Source of the DNA: Streptomyces sp. DG2A-72
GTDB taxonomy: Bacteria > Actinomycetota > Actinomycetes > Streptomycetales > Streptomycetaceae
Direction of reading: 5' to 3'
Length of the DNA stretch: 64,000 nt
NCBI RefSeq assembly: GCF_030499575.1
Contig: NZ_JASTLC010000003.1
Span: 1 to 64,000, forward strand
This document shows positions 43,349 to 52,343 of this stretch, in pieces. The position numbers and the translations under genes were made by a program. Numbering within the stretch: position 1 is the first letter of the stretch; the number at the start of each line of letters is the position of its first letter. The notes beneath the pieces are model-generated. The model worked only from the letters and a program-made list of their open reading frames with translations. It had not been told where the DNA came from and searched no databases.

Positions 43349-44661
43349 GCGCGCAGACCAATCCGCACCGGGCGCTCGTCCTGGACGAGACCCGCAAGTA
43401 CCACCAGGACATCCAGGGCGACGGGACGTTCGTCCCCGGGGTCACGGAGATCTGGCCTTCCGGGGCCGTACTCGACGCCGACGACCGTGCCGCTCTGGTC
43501 GAGGCGGCACTCGACCTGCGGATCGCCGCCGGCCCCGCCTCCCGGAAGTTCGAGTCGCAGTTCGCCCGCAGACTGCAGCGCCGCAAGGCCCATCTCACCA
43601 ACTCCGGTTCCTCGGCGAACCTGTTGGCGCTCACCGCACTCACCTCGCACGTTCTCGAGGACCGGCGGCTGCGGCCCGGCGACGAGGTGATCACCGTCGC
43701 CGCCGGCTTCCCGACCACCGTGAACCCCATCGTGCAGAACGGGCTCGTCCCGGTCTTCATCGATGTGGAGCTCGGTACGTACAACACCACCGCGGACCGG
43801 GTCGCCGAGGCCATCGGCCCCAAGACCCGGGGCATCATGATCGCGCACGCGCTCGGCAACCCCTTCGAGGTGGCCGAGGTCGCCGAACTCGCCAAGCAGC
43901 ACGGGCTGTTCTTCGTCGAGGACAACTGCGACGCGGTGGGTTCGCTCTACCAGGGCAAACCAACGGGCACCTTCGGCGATCTGACGACGGTCAGTTTCTA
44001 CCCCGCTCACCACATCACGATGGGCGAGGGCGGCTGTGTGCTGACCTCCGACCTCAAGCTCGCCAGGGTGGTCGAGTCACTGCGCGACTGGGGCCGGGAC
44101 TGCTGGTGCGAGCCGGGCAAGAGCAATACCTGCCTCAAGCGGTTCGAGCACCAGATGGGCAGGCTGCCGAAGGGCTACGACCACAAGTACATCTTCTCCC
44201 ACATCGGTTACAACCTGAAGGCCACCGACCTGCAGGCGGCGCTCGGTCTGACCCAGCTGGCCAAGGTCGACGGCTTCACCGAGGCCAGGCGGCGCAACTG
44301 GCAGCGGCTGCGGGACGGACTCGACGCCGTGCCGCACCTGGTGCTGCCGGAAGCGACCCCGGGCAGCGAACCGAGCTGGTTCGGCTTCGTGATCACCGTT
44401 GACCCGCAGGCCCCCTTCTCCCGAGCCGCCCTGGTGGACTTCCTGGAGGGCCGCAAGATCGGCACCCGGCGGCTGTTCTCCGGGAACCTCACCCGCCAGC
44501 CCGCCTATGCCGACCGTGAGCACCGGGTCGTGCGATCCCTCGCCAACAGTGACCTGATCACCGACCAGACGTTCTGGGTGGGTGTCTATCCAGGGCTGAG
44601 CGAGGAGATGCTCGACTACGTCATCGCCTCGGTCAAGGAGTTCGTGGAGGCCCACAAATGA
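43345..44661 (+). CDS. NDP-4-keto-hexose 3-dehydratase, E1/SpnQ type
   Basis: This 438-residue aspartate-aminotransferase-fold enzyme has the PLP lysine replaced by His (SFYPAHHITMGEGG, His222/223), as in PMP-dependent dehydratases. Cys195, Cys253, Cys255 and Cys263 form the exact C-X57-C-X1-C-X7-C spacing of the [2Fe-2S] site of E1 enzymes. It removes the C-3 hydroxyl. Electrons must come from a reductase; no dedicated E3-like reductase gene is seen here, so a housekeeping ferredoxin or flavodoxin system may serve, as described for SpnQ. It is coupled by ATGA on both sides. Confidence 0.94.
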   Translation: MSAQTNPHRALVLDETRKYHQDIQGDGTFVPGVTEIWPSGAVLDADDRAALVEAALDLRIAAGPASRKFESQFARRLQRRKAHLTNSGSSANLLALTALTSHVLEDRRLRPGDEVITVAAGFPTTVNPIVQNGLVPVFIDVELGTYNTTADRVAEAIGPKTRGIMIAHALGNPFEVAEVAELAKQHGLFFVEDNCDAVGSLYQGKPTGTFGDLTTVSFYPAHHITMGEGGCVLTSDLKLARVVESLRDWGRDCWCEPGKSNTCLKRFEHQMGRLPKGYDHKYIFSHIGYNLKATDLQAALGLTQLAKVDGFTEARRRNWQRLRDGLDAVPHLVLPEATPGSEPSWFGFVITVDPQAPFSRAALVDFLEGRKIGTRRLFSGNLTRQPAYADREHRVVRSLANSDLITDQTFWVGVYPGLSEEMLDYVIASVKEFVEAHK

Positions 44662-46040
44662 CCGCGCCAACACTGCTGCGGCCCCGTGTGGACAGCGGCC
44701 TCGCAGAGCGCTTCGCCCGCTCGGCGGCCGTCCGCGGGGTCGGAACGCAACTGCGTACCGAGGACTTCGCCGGCTGGCTCGCCGAACGCGGCAGGGCACA
44801 CCGCTTCCGGGTCGAGCGCATCGCGTTCGCCGAGCTCGACGGCTGGTCCTTCCAGCCGGACAGCGGCAATCTGGGGCACCGCAGTGGCCGCTTCTTCACG
44901 GTGGAGGGCCTCCATGTCACCACCGATGAGCAGCCCTTCCCCCAGTGGCAGCAGCCCATCATCAGACAGCCGGAGGTCGGCATCCTCGGCATCCTCGTCA
45001 AGGAGTTCGACGGGGTGCTGCACTTTCTCATGCAGGCCAAGATGGAGCCCGGCAACGCCAATCTGCTCCAGCTCTCGCCCACGGTCCAGGCCACCCGGAG
45101 CAACTACACCAAAGTGCACAACGGCGCTGACGTCCGGTACATCGACTACTTCAGGGAGCCCGGCCGCGGCCGCGTGCTCGCCGATGCGCTGCAGTCCGAG
45201 CACGGCTCCTGGTTCTACCGGAAGTCCAACCGGAACATGATCGTCGAAGCGCGGGGCGAAGTGGAGCTGCACGAGGACTTCGTCTGGCTGACTCTCGGCC
45301 AGATCGGGGAGCTCCTCGAACGGGACGACGTCGTCAACATGGACTCCCGCACGGTCCTGTCCTGCGTACCGGCCGGCTCGGACGGGACCGGGGCACTGGA
45401 CTCGGACACGGAACTGCTCTCCTGGTTCACCGGGGAACGGTCACGACACGACGTGCGGGCCCGCACCGTCCCGCTGAACTCCATCGACGACTGGGTGCGG
45501 GGCGAGCAGAGCATCGAGCATGTGCACGGCCGCTATTTCTCGGTTGTCGCCGTCGCCGTGCAGGCCGACAACAGGGAAGTCACCGGTTGGACCCAGCCCT
45601 TGTTCGAGCCGGTCGGCCTGGGCGTCACCGCCTTCCTGCTGCGTCACTTCGACGGCGTACCGCATGTACTGATGCACGCCAGGGTGGAGGGCGGTTTCGT
45701 GGACACCGTCGAAGCGGGCCCGACCGTCCAGTACACCCCCGCGAACTACGCAGCACTGCCCACTGAGCAGCGGCCGCCCTTCCTCGACCTGGTGCTCGGC
45801 ACACCCGCCGAGAACATCCGGTACGAGGCGGTGCACTCCGAGGAAGGGGGCCGGTTCCTCAACGCGCGCAGCCGCTATCTGGTCGTCGACGCCCCAAAGG
45901 AGGTCCCCGACGAGCCACCGCCGGGATACCGCTGGGCGAGCCTTGGCCAGCTGAGCAGCCTCGTCCGGCACGGGCACTATCTCAACGTGCAGGCCCGCAC
46001 GCTGCTTTCGCTCTTCCACACGGGAGCGGTGCGGCCATGA
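44658..46040 (+). CDS. NDP-hexose 2,3-dehydratase
   Basis: This 460-residue member of the SpnO/EvaA/Gra-orf27 family consists of two similar halves. Both carry the pattern GVLHFLMQAK or GVPHVLMHAR, followed by Q-TRSNY or QYTPANY and a Gly-Arg-rich loop (residues about 120-165 and 330-375). It removes the C-2 hydroxyl to give an unstable 3,4-diketo sugar for the reductase encoded next. Start and stop overlap neighbours as ATGA. Confidence 0.93.
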   Translation: MTAPTLLRPRVDSGLAERFARSAAVRGVGTQLRTEDFAGWLAERGRAHRFRVERIAFAELDGWSFQPDSGNLGHRSGRFFTVEGLHVTTDEQPFPQWQQPIIRQPEVGILGILVKEFDGVLHFLMQAKMEPGNANLLQLSPTVQATRSNYTKVHNGADVRYIDYFREPGRGRVLADALQSEHGSWFYRKSNRNMIVEARGEVELHEDFVWLTLGQIGELLERDDVVNMDSRTVLSCVPAGSDGTGALDSDTELLSWFTGERSRHDVRARTVPLNSIDDWVRGEQSIEHVHGRYFSVVAVAVQADNREVTGWTQPLFEPVGLGVTAFLLRHFDGVPHVLMHARVEGGFVDTVEAGPTVQYTPANYAALPTEQRPPFLDLVLGTPAENIRYEAVHSEEGGRFLNARSRYLVVDAPKEVPDEPPPGYRWASLGQLSSLVRHGHYLNVQARTLLSLFHTGAVRP

Positions 46041-46996
46041 CCCGGCCGATCCGCATGGGCGTCATGGGCTGTGCGGCAATCGCCAGGCGCCGCATGCTGC
46101 CCTCCTTCGCCGCCGCTCCGGGCATCGAGGTCACCGCGGTGGCCGCCCGGAGCGCGGCGCGGGCGGAAGAGGTCGCGCGCACCTACGGCTGCCGCCCTGT
46201 GACGGGCTACGGCGACCTGCTTGCCGACGCATCCGTCGACGCCGTCTACATCCCGCTGCCCGCCGCGCTGCACGCCACCTGGGTGGAGGCCGCCCTGCTC
46301 GCGGGCAAGCACGTACTGGCCGAGAAGCCGATGTCGCTCAGCGCCGGGCGGACGGCAGAGCTGCTCAACCTGGCCCGCTCGCGGGGGCTCGCACTGATGG
46401 AGAACGTGATGTTCGTTCACCATCCGCAGCACGCGCGACTGCGGGACCTGCTCGCAGAGATCGGTGAACTGCGCGCTCTGGTCGCGGAGTTCGCCGTGCC
46501 AGGTCTGCCGCCCGGCGACATCCGATACAACCGTGCGCTGGGCGGTGGCGCGCTGTGGGATACCGGCGTCTACCCCGTACGGGCCGCCCTGCATTTCCTG
46601 GGCACGGAACTGCACACCGTGGGCGCCACATTGACCCAGGAACCGGAGCTCGGCGTCGACATCGCGGGAGCGGCGTTGCTGCGCACTCCCGGTGGGGTAC
46701 ACGCCCAGCTGTCGTTCGGGCTCGACCACGCGTACCGCAACCGCTGTGAGCTGTGGGGCAGCAAGGGCCACATCTCGGTGGACCGCTACTTCACTCCTCC
46801 GGCCGACCATCAGCCGGTGGTCCGTCTCGAACAAGCCGTGGGAAGCCAGGAGTTGGTGCTCGACGCGGCCGATCAGGTGGCCCGGACAGTGTCGGCCTTC
46901 GCCGACGCCGTTCGCGCGGGCGAGGTTTTGGACGGACCCGTCGTACGCCGCCAGGCGGAGCTCCTGGACGAACTGAGGGCCGCGGCCGGCGGCTAG
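46037..46996 (+). CDS. NDP-hexose 3-ketoreductase
   Basis: This 319-residue Gfo/Idh/MocA oxidoreductase has MGVMGCAAIARRRMLP at the N-terminus, VLAEKPMSLS (catalytic Lys of the EKP motif) and the region ALGGGALWDTGVYPVRAALH. It reduces the C-3 ketone left by the 2,3-dehydratase (SpnN/Gra-orf26 type). It ends the sugar operon just before a large hairpin. Confidence 0.92.
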   Translation: MTRPIRMGVMGCAAIARRRMLPSFAAAPGIEVTAVAARSAARAEEVARTYGCRPVTGYGDLLADASVDAVYIPLPAALHATWVEAALLAGKHVLAEKPMSLSAGRTAELLNLARSRGLALMENVMFVHHPQHARLRDLLAEIGELRALVAEFAVPGLPPGDIRYNRALGGGALWDTGVYPVRAALHFLGTELHTVGATLTQEPELGVDIAGAALLRTPGGVHAQLSFGLDHAYRNRCELWGSKGHISVDRYFTPPADHQPVVRLEQAVGSQELVLDAADQVARTVSAFADAVRAGEVLDGPVVRRQAELLDELRAAAGG

Positions 46997-47000
46997 CCGG

Positions 47001-47065
47001 AGAAGCACGTACGCCTGCGGGTGAGAGCCGATTCCGGCTCTCACCCGCAGGCGGTACGTGCTTCT
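47001..47065. terminator. Large bidirectional hairpin
   Basis: Arms 47001-47029 and 47036-47065 are complementary over 29 bp with one bulged base and a 6-nt loop. It separates the sugar operon from the convergent transporter gene and would stop transcription from both sides. Confidence 0.85.
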
Positions 47066-47103
47066 CTTCTTCTCTCCCCCGCCCCTGCGGTGTGGTGCAG
47101 GGG

Positions 47104-48602
47104 TCAGACTCCCGGCACCTGAGCGGTCTTCGCCGCCGAGTCGTCCGGGTCGCCGGCGGCGACGGTCTCGGCGTGCTCCTCGTTGCCGGGGCGGATGTGC
47201 CGCAGCAGAGCCATGGACACGGCGGCCAGCAGCCCGAGGATGGCAACGCATGCCCAGGCCACGGCGTTCATGCCGCCGATGAACCCCTCGGCGGTGGTTG
47301 CGCCGTCGGACGTACGGCCGCGCTGCACGGCGGCGCCCAGGCTGCCGAGGAGCGCCACGCCCAGCGCGATGCCGAGCTCGGACCCGGTTTCCGACAGGGC
47401 GGACGCGGATCCCGCGCGCTCGGGCGGCGCCGAGCCCACGATCAGGTCGGTGCCGAGCACCATCATCGGACCAAAGCCCAGGAAGGCGATGGTGACCCCG
47501 CTGACCGCCAGCGCAAGGCTGCCGTCCTCGGGCACGATGGCCAGGAGCACGGCGCCGGACGCGGCGAGTACCAGACCGGAGGCCACCAGATAGGCCGGGC
47601 GGACGGTGCGGGCGATGGCCGGCGAGAGCATTGAGCTGAGCACCGTGGCGAGGGCCGGCGCCACCAGCCACAGACCCGCCTGGAAGGGGCCGAGTCCCTC
47701 GCCGGTCTGGAAGTACTGCGAGGCGAAGAGGAAGATGCCGCCGGAGACGACGGTGCCGAACAGGATGACCGTCAACGCGCCGCTGAACGAGCGGTTGCCG
47801 AACAGCCGCATGTCCATGAGAGGGCTGGCGATCGACCGCTGGCGCCGGACGAAGACGACACCGACCGCGACACCGAGTACGACAGCCACGGCCGCGGTCA
47901 CGGAGATCCCGTGTTCGGCAAGGTGCTTGAGGCCGTAGATCACCGACAGCACGGCCACCAGCGACATGACGGCGCTGACCAGATCCACCTTGCCGGCGCT
48001 CTTGTCGCGGTACTCGGGAAGCAGCACCGGCGCGGTCACCAGGAGCAGCAGCATGATGGGGACGCCGAGGAGGAACACGGAGCCCCACCAGAACAGTTCG
48101 AGCAGCGTGCCGCCGACCAGTGGCCCGATGGTCGACCCCACCATGAAGCAGGTCATCCAGAGCCCGATCGCGCTGGCTCGCTGCCGGGGGTCGAGGAACA
48201 TGTTGCTGATCAGGGCGAGTGTGGAGGGCATCAGGGTCGCGCCGGCGATGCCAAGGAGCGCACGTGCTGCGATCAGCGTCTCGGCGGAGGGTGCGTAGGC
48301 GGCGAGTACGGAGGCGACGCCGAAGGCCGCGGCTCCGATGAGCAGCAGCCTTCGGCGGCCGATCCGGTCACCCAAGGTGCCCATGGTGACGAGGAATCCA
48401 GCGATCATGAATCCGTAGATATCCATGATCCACAACGACTGCGTGGCACTGGGGTCCAGGTCGGCGCTGAGATGAGGCAGCGCCAGGTACAGCACGCTCA
48501 TGTCGAGGGAGAGCAGCAGTGTGGGCAGAGCCAGAACGGTCAGGCCCAGCCATTCCCGCCGACCCGCGGTCGGGGGGTACCGGCCTGTGCGTCGGTGTCC
48601 AT
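47104..48602 (-). CDS. MFS drug exporter (DHA2/QacA type), frameshifted near its start
   Basis: This protein of about 500 residues has 14 predicted hydrophobic segments. Family motifs are IMDIYGFMIAGFLVTMGTLG followed by DRIGRRRLLL, and ARALLGIAGATLMPSTLALI. It is likely a proton-driven exporter giving self-resistance. The natural start seems to be ATG 48602 (AAGGA upstream, MDTDAQAGTP...), but this frame ends after 20 codons. One extra base in the G6 run at 48572-48577 (top strand) would join it to PTAGRREWLGLTVLALP. Either the tract is miscalled, or the gene is off or phase-variable. Otherwise translation must start internally. Confidence 0.78.
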
Positions 48603-48705
48603 GAATGATCCTTCTGTCGCGGCATCGGCGCCGCCTCGGAGCCACGTCCGTTGCGCGTGCCGTCTGTTACGTGTGCGGTTGGTCGCGTGCGGGAGGGCGG
48701 GGCCT

Positions 48706-49098
48706 CTACTTCTTCTCCTCGCCGAAGGGGTCGTCGATGGCGTAGCGCCATGTGCCGTCGTCCCCGAGGCGCAGCACGTCCACGCCGACGCCCTCCATGA
48801 CCTCACCGGAGACGTCCATGTGCCAGTCGACGATGAGCAGCGCGGTCTCCTTGGTCGCGAACGACTGCCGCACCGTGGCGCGCATGACGGGGCGCCGGGA
48901 GAGGAACTCCTTGGTGTACTCCTTGCGGGCCTGGCCGGTGAGTGGCTTTCCCGGCTCCCACACGGCGACTGCCTCGTCCGTGTAAAAGGCGTTCACCTGG
49001 TCGGCGTCACCGGAGTTGAAGGCCCTGACGTAGTCGTCGGTGTGCTTGTGAAAGCGGTCTTCTACTGCGTTGTTGACGGTTCCGGACTCATTCGACAT
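48706..49098 (-). CDS. SnoaL-like (NTF2-fold) protein
   Basis: This 130-residue protein has the NTF2 pattern HTDDYVRAFNSGDADQVNAF, PLTGQARKEYTKEFLSRRPV and VGVDVLRLGDDGTWRYAIDD. It resembles the SnoaL-like protein at 34812 (FNSGD, PLTG-AR) but is clearly different in sequence. ATG 49098 has GCGGAG upstream. It may be a cyclase or isomerase-like accessory enzyme. It lies upstream of the transporter gene in the same direction. Confidence 0.8.
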   Translation of the reverse strand: MSNESGTVNNAVEDRFHKHTDDYVRAFNSGDADQVNAFYTDEAVAVWEPGKPLTGQARKEYTKEFLSRRPVMRATVRQSFATKETALLIVDWHMDVSGEVMEGVGVDVLRLGDDGTWRYAIDDPFGEEKK

Positions 49099-49548
49099 GC
49101 GAATACTCCGCTCTTCGGGGACGAAGTCACTTTGATCGCTCCCGTGTGACGGTATCGAGGCCCCTTCCACAGCTCGGTAACTGGTCGCTCATTGAGCCAT
49201 GGCCGTGCATACGAGATCGCTGATTACCGGCCTGTGACTCGGGGCTGAAATCGTGCTGCCCAAAGGAACGTAGGGTCGAATTCCGAACATCTCGATCAAC
49301 CGTCGGAGCAGTTCCAACCACACAGGAGCATTTTCAAGCCGCCGGGTGGCTGATACCGGACATTGCAAAGCTTCCGCTGCCGTTGTTCCTGCTCGCTCAT
49401 CCTGGCGAGAAACCTCCGGTGGCTCCCAAGAACGTGGCGCGCCTGACCGGTCCCGCATGGGCTCACCGCCTCCGACGCGAACTCTTCCGTCCGGGCCACA
49501 GCGCTCCACAACCGAGCAGTCCGTCCCTTCCCGCAGCGGAGGTACCAC
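49099..49548. promoter_or_regulatory. Divergent intergenic region
   Basis: This 450-base region contains no gene and separates the leftward SnoaL/transporter unit from the rightward P450. It should hold promoters for both. Short frames in its right half lack signals. GGAGG lies just before the P450 start. Confidence 0.42.
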
Positions 49549-50814
49549 ATGACCGTCCAGTCCTGTCCGTTCGCGCACGGCGCCTTCACCATCGATCCAA
49601 GTGGCACCGACGTCCACGGTGAGGCAGCACAGCTGCGTCAGCGCGGCCGTGCCACCCGGGCCGAACTGCTCGGCGTGGAAACCTGGTGGGTCACCGACCA
49701 TGCGCTGATCAAGCAGTTGCTCACCGACCCTCGAGTCTCCCGCGACCCCTACCGCCACTGGCCCGCCTGGGAGAACGGCGAGGGAGAGCTGGCCCGCACC
49801 TGGCCGCTGGCCGCCTACGTGGCCGACCGTAATCTGTTCACGGCGTACGGAGAGGAGCACAAGCGGCTGCGCAAGCTGGTCGCCGGTGCCTTCACCGCCC
49901 GGCGTACGGCCGCGATGAAGGAACGCATCGAGGAGATCGCGGCAGAGGTCATCGAAAGGCTGACCACGCTGCCCGCCGGCCAACCGGTCGATCTGCGCCA
50001 GGAGTTCGCCTACCCGCTGCCCGCCCGGGTCATCTCCGAACTCCTCGGCATTCCCGCCGCGGCGCGCGCCAAGCTGCTCCCGCTGGTCGACGGCCTGTTG
50101 CGCACCACCAACTCAGTGGAGGAGATGCAGCAGATCGAGAAGGATCTGATGCTCAGGACAGGCGAGTTGATCGAGGAGAAGAGGGCGAACCCGGGAGACG
50201 ACCTCACCAGCGCCCTGGTCCTCGCCCATGACGACTCCGACGGCAGCGGGCTGACCTTCCAGGAGCTGACCGACACTCTCGTCCTGATCTTCATGGCGGG
50301 GTATGAGACCACGGTCAACCTCCTGGACCATGCCGTCTTCGCGCTGCTGACGCGCCCCGACCAGCTCCAACTGGTGCGGCAGGGATCGGCGTCCTGGAAG
50401 GACGTGGTCGAGGAGACCCTTCGGCTCGAGGCACCGCTGATGAACGTCCTGCTGCGGTACGCCGTAGAGGACATCGAACTGGAGGACCTGACCATCTCCA
50501 AGGGGGAGCCCATCGTGGTCTCCTTCGGCGCCGCAGGTCGTGACCCGGGGGTCCACGGGGACGACGCGGACGGCTTCGACGTCACCCGGTCGAGCAACCG
50601 GGAGCACATCGCCTTCGGCTTCGGGGCACATCACTGCCTCGGGGCCCCGCTCGCCCGCCTGGAGGCGGAGATCACCCTGCCCGCGCTCTTCAACCGGTTC
50701 CCGCAGCTGGCCCTTGCCACGGACGCGGGTGAGGTGAAGCGGGGCGAGTCCTTCGTGAACAACGGGCACGAAGCGCTGCCGGTGCTTCTCGGCGCCCCCT
50801 CGGCCACCGGCTGA
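49549..50814 (+). CDS. Cytochrome P450
   Basis: This 421-residue class I P450 of the CYP107-like type has I-helix FMAGYETTVNLLDHAVF, K-helix EETLRLEAP and heme loop FGFGAHHCLGAPLARLE with Cys363. Of the usual acid-alcohol pair, Glu-Thr is present (AGYETT). It is typical of macrolide hydroxylases and epoxidases. It forms a single-gene unit bounded by a strong terminator. The heme Cys is intact, so it is a real oxidase rather than a glycosyltransferase activator. Confidence 0.93.
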   Translation: MTVQSCPFAHGAFTIDPSGTDVHGEAAQLRQRGRATRAELLGVETWWVTDHALIKQLLTDPRVSRDPYRHWPAWENGEGELARTWPLAAYVADRNLFTAYGEEHKRLRKLVAGAFTARRTAAMKERIEEIAAEVIERLTTLPAGQPVDLRQEFAYPLPARVISELLGIPAAARAKLLPLVDGLLRTTNSVEEMQQIEKDLMLRTGELIEEKRANPGDDLTSALVLAHDDSDGSGLTFQELTDTLVLIFMAGYETTVNLLDHAVFALLTRPDQLQLVRQGSASWKDVVEETLRLEAPLMNVLLRYAVEDIELEDLTISKGEPIVVSFGAAGRDPGVHGDDADGFDVTRSSNREHIAFGFGAHHCLGAPLARLEAEITLPALFNRFPQLALATDAGEVKRGESFVNNGHEALPVLLGAPSATG

Positions 50815-50827
50815 ACCGGCCCGGAAC

Positions 50828-50868
50828 GCGACAGGGCCGGCCGTCGATCCGACGGCCGGCCCTGTCGC
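50828..50868. terminator. Perfect 19-bp bidirectional terminator hairpin
   Basis: GCGACAGGGCCGGCCGTCG and its exact complement flank a 3-base loop (ATC). It lies between the convergent P450 and acyltransferase genes. Confidence 0.92.
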
Positions 50869-50887
50869 GCCTACAGGCGGCAGGCGC

Positions 50888-52093
50888 TCACGCGGCAGTA
50901 CGCGACTTCTCAGGCGCCTTGCGGCCGTCTCGGGGCTTGGACCAGCGCCGCATCGCCGGCCGCTCCACCCCGATATACAACAGCCAGGCGATGAGCAGGG
51001 TGATTCCGAAGCAGGCCAGCAGCACTCCGGTGCCTGTGAGCAGGGAGAACTTCCTCTCCACTCCGAGGAGTTCCTGGCCGTACAGCAGGACCGGCCACTG
51101 AACCAGGTAGAAGGCGAAGGACACTTCACCGAGCCACTGCATGGGGCGGGTGCGCAGCCAGGTCTCCCGCTTGCGCACATCGAGCATCGCAGTTTCCGGG
51201 ATCATCAGTGCCAGCGGAACCGCGGTGAGGGCGACCAGGCCGTAGAGCTGCGGGGCCTCCAGGGCCGCGGCGTAGCAGAACACGAAGAGCACGGTCAGCG
51301 GCAGCAGCCCTATCCCGATCCAGCGGCCCGTCAGCACGACCCGAGCGAGCACGATGCCAAGGACGAAGTCCAGTACGCGCGTGGCCGGGAAGATGTAGAG
51401 GAACCAGTAGGCGGCCTCCGACACGTCCTCCCCCGGCGGCAGCACCACGGTGGGCCGCGCGGGCAGGAAGGCGCCGGCGATCAGCGGCAGTACGGCGATC
51501 ACGAGGAGAAGGCCGATGGCCACGCCCCACAGGGCTTGCGGCCTGATACGGCCGATCCAGCGGTGCAGCAGCGGAAAGAGCAGATAGAACAGCATCTCGC
51601 AGCCGAGCGACCAGCTGGGCAGGTTGACGCTGAAGTACACGTCCTCCGAAGGCACCCAGGACTGGAGCAGCAGCAGATTCAGGACGGCGGTGCCGCCGCC
51701 CACGGTGGCCCCGGCGAACAGCACCATGGCCAGTGCGTAGGTCACCACGTGATTCGGGAAGACCTTGAAGAAGCGCCGGCGCCAGAAAGCGGTCATCGAG
51801 TCGTTCGGTTTCGCCGCCCAGGTGAGAATGAACCCGCTGAGCACAAAGAAGAACGAAACACCGATCCAGCCCGCTCTGCTGAAAATATAGGCGATCCCTT
51901 CCGATACCTGCGTGTCCTCGAATATTCGGAACACGGCCACGTGGAAGAAGAACACGGAGAGAGCCGCAAGGAATCGCATGCCCGTGATCGAGGTGAGCCG
52001 GGTGCCCTGCGCCGTGGCTTCCGCCGTGACCTGGGACGGATCCGGCCTACCGGAATTCGTGTCTGGCTCGAATGGTGTTGAGGGTGCAGTCAT
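50888..52093 (-). CDS. Acyltransferase-3 family membrane protein
   Basis: This 401-residue protein has about ten hydrophobic segments. The family signature SITGMRFLAALSVFFFHVAV is followed by FFFVLSGFILTW and WRRRFFKVFPNHVVTYALAM. In macrolide pathways such enzymes acylate sugar hydroxyls (for example 3-O- or 4''-O-acyltransferases). Here they could acylate the aminosugar or the aglycone. It is read alone between the terminator and the phosphopantetheinyl transferase gene. Confidence 0.88.
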   Translation of the reverse strand: MTAPSTPFEPDTNSGRPDPSQVTAEATAQGTRLTSITGMRFLAALSVFFFHVAVFRIFEDTQVSEGIAYIFSRAGWIGVSFFFVLSGFILTWAAKPNDSMTAFWRRRFFKVFPNHVVTYALAMVLFAGATVGGGTAVLNLLLLQSWVPSEDVYFSVNLPSWSLGCEMLFYLLFPLLHRWIGRIRPQALWGVAIGLLLVIAVLPLIAGAFLPARPTVVLPPGEDVSEAAYWFLYIFPATRVLDFVLGIVLARVVLTGRWIGIGLLPLTVLFVFCYAAALEAPQLYGLVALTAVPLALMIPETAMLDVRKRETWLRTRPMQWLGEVSFAFYLVQWPVLLYGQELLGVERKFSLLTGTGVLLACFGITLLIAWLLYIGVERPAMRRWSKPRDGRKAPEKSRTAA

Positions 52094-52343
52094 GACACCT
52101 GCTTCTGGTACGAGTCGGGAGGGGCTCCATCGCGGGACAGGTCAGGGCGCCCTCTTGGGAATGGGAGAGCCGGGTAGAAATTGACGGTATCCGGTGGCCT
52201 GAATCCTTTGGCCAGTCTCCGGTAACCGACGACTAACTCCGCTTCCGTTTTCCCGGATTACTCACCGAAGCAGGTACCGGTCCACGCCGCCTGTGCGGAC
52301 GGCGCGGTACTGCTTGAGGCTCTATCGCGGAACGGCGAGAGGC
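52094..52343. other. Intergenic region upstream of the acyltransferase gene
   Basis: These 250 bases hold no gene; the AT-rich part at 52180-52265 probably carries the acyltransferase promoter. Confidence 0.4.

Noticed and set aside
43345-44661. Aminotransferase
   Set aside because: The PLP lysine is replaced by His and the four-cysteine iron-sulphur spacing is complete, so it is a PMP-dependent dehydratase.
49549-50814. P450 as an EryCII/DesVIII-type activator of the glycosyltransferase
   Set aside because: Such activators lack the heme cysteine, whereas this protein keeps a full FGFGAHHCLG heme loop and the AGYETT I-helix.
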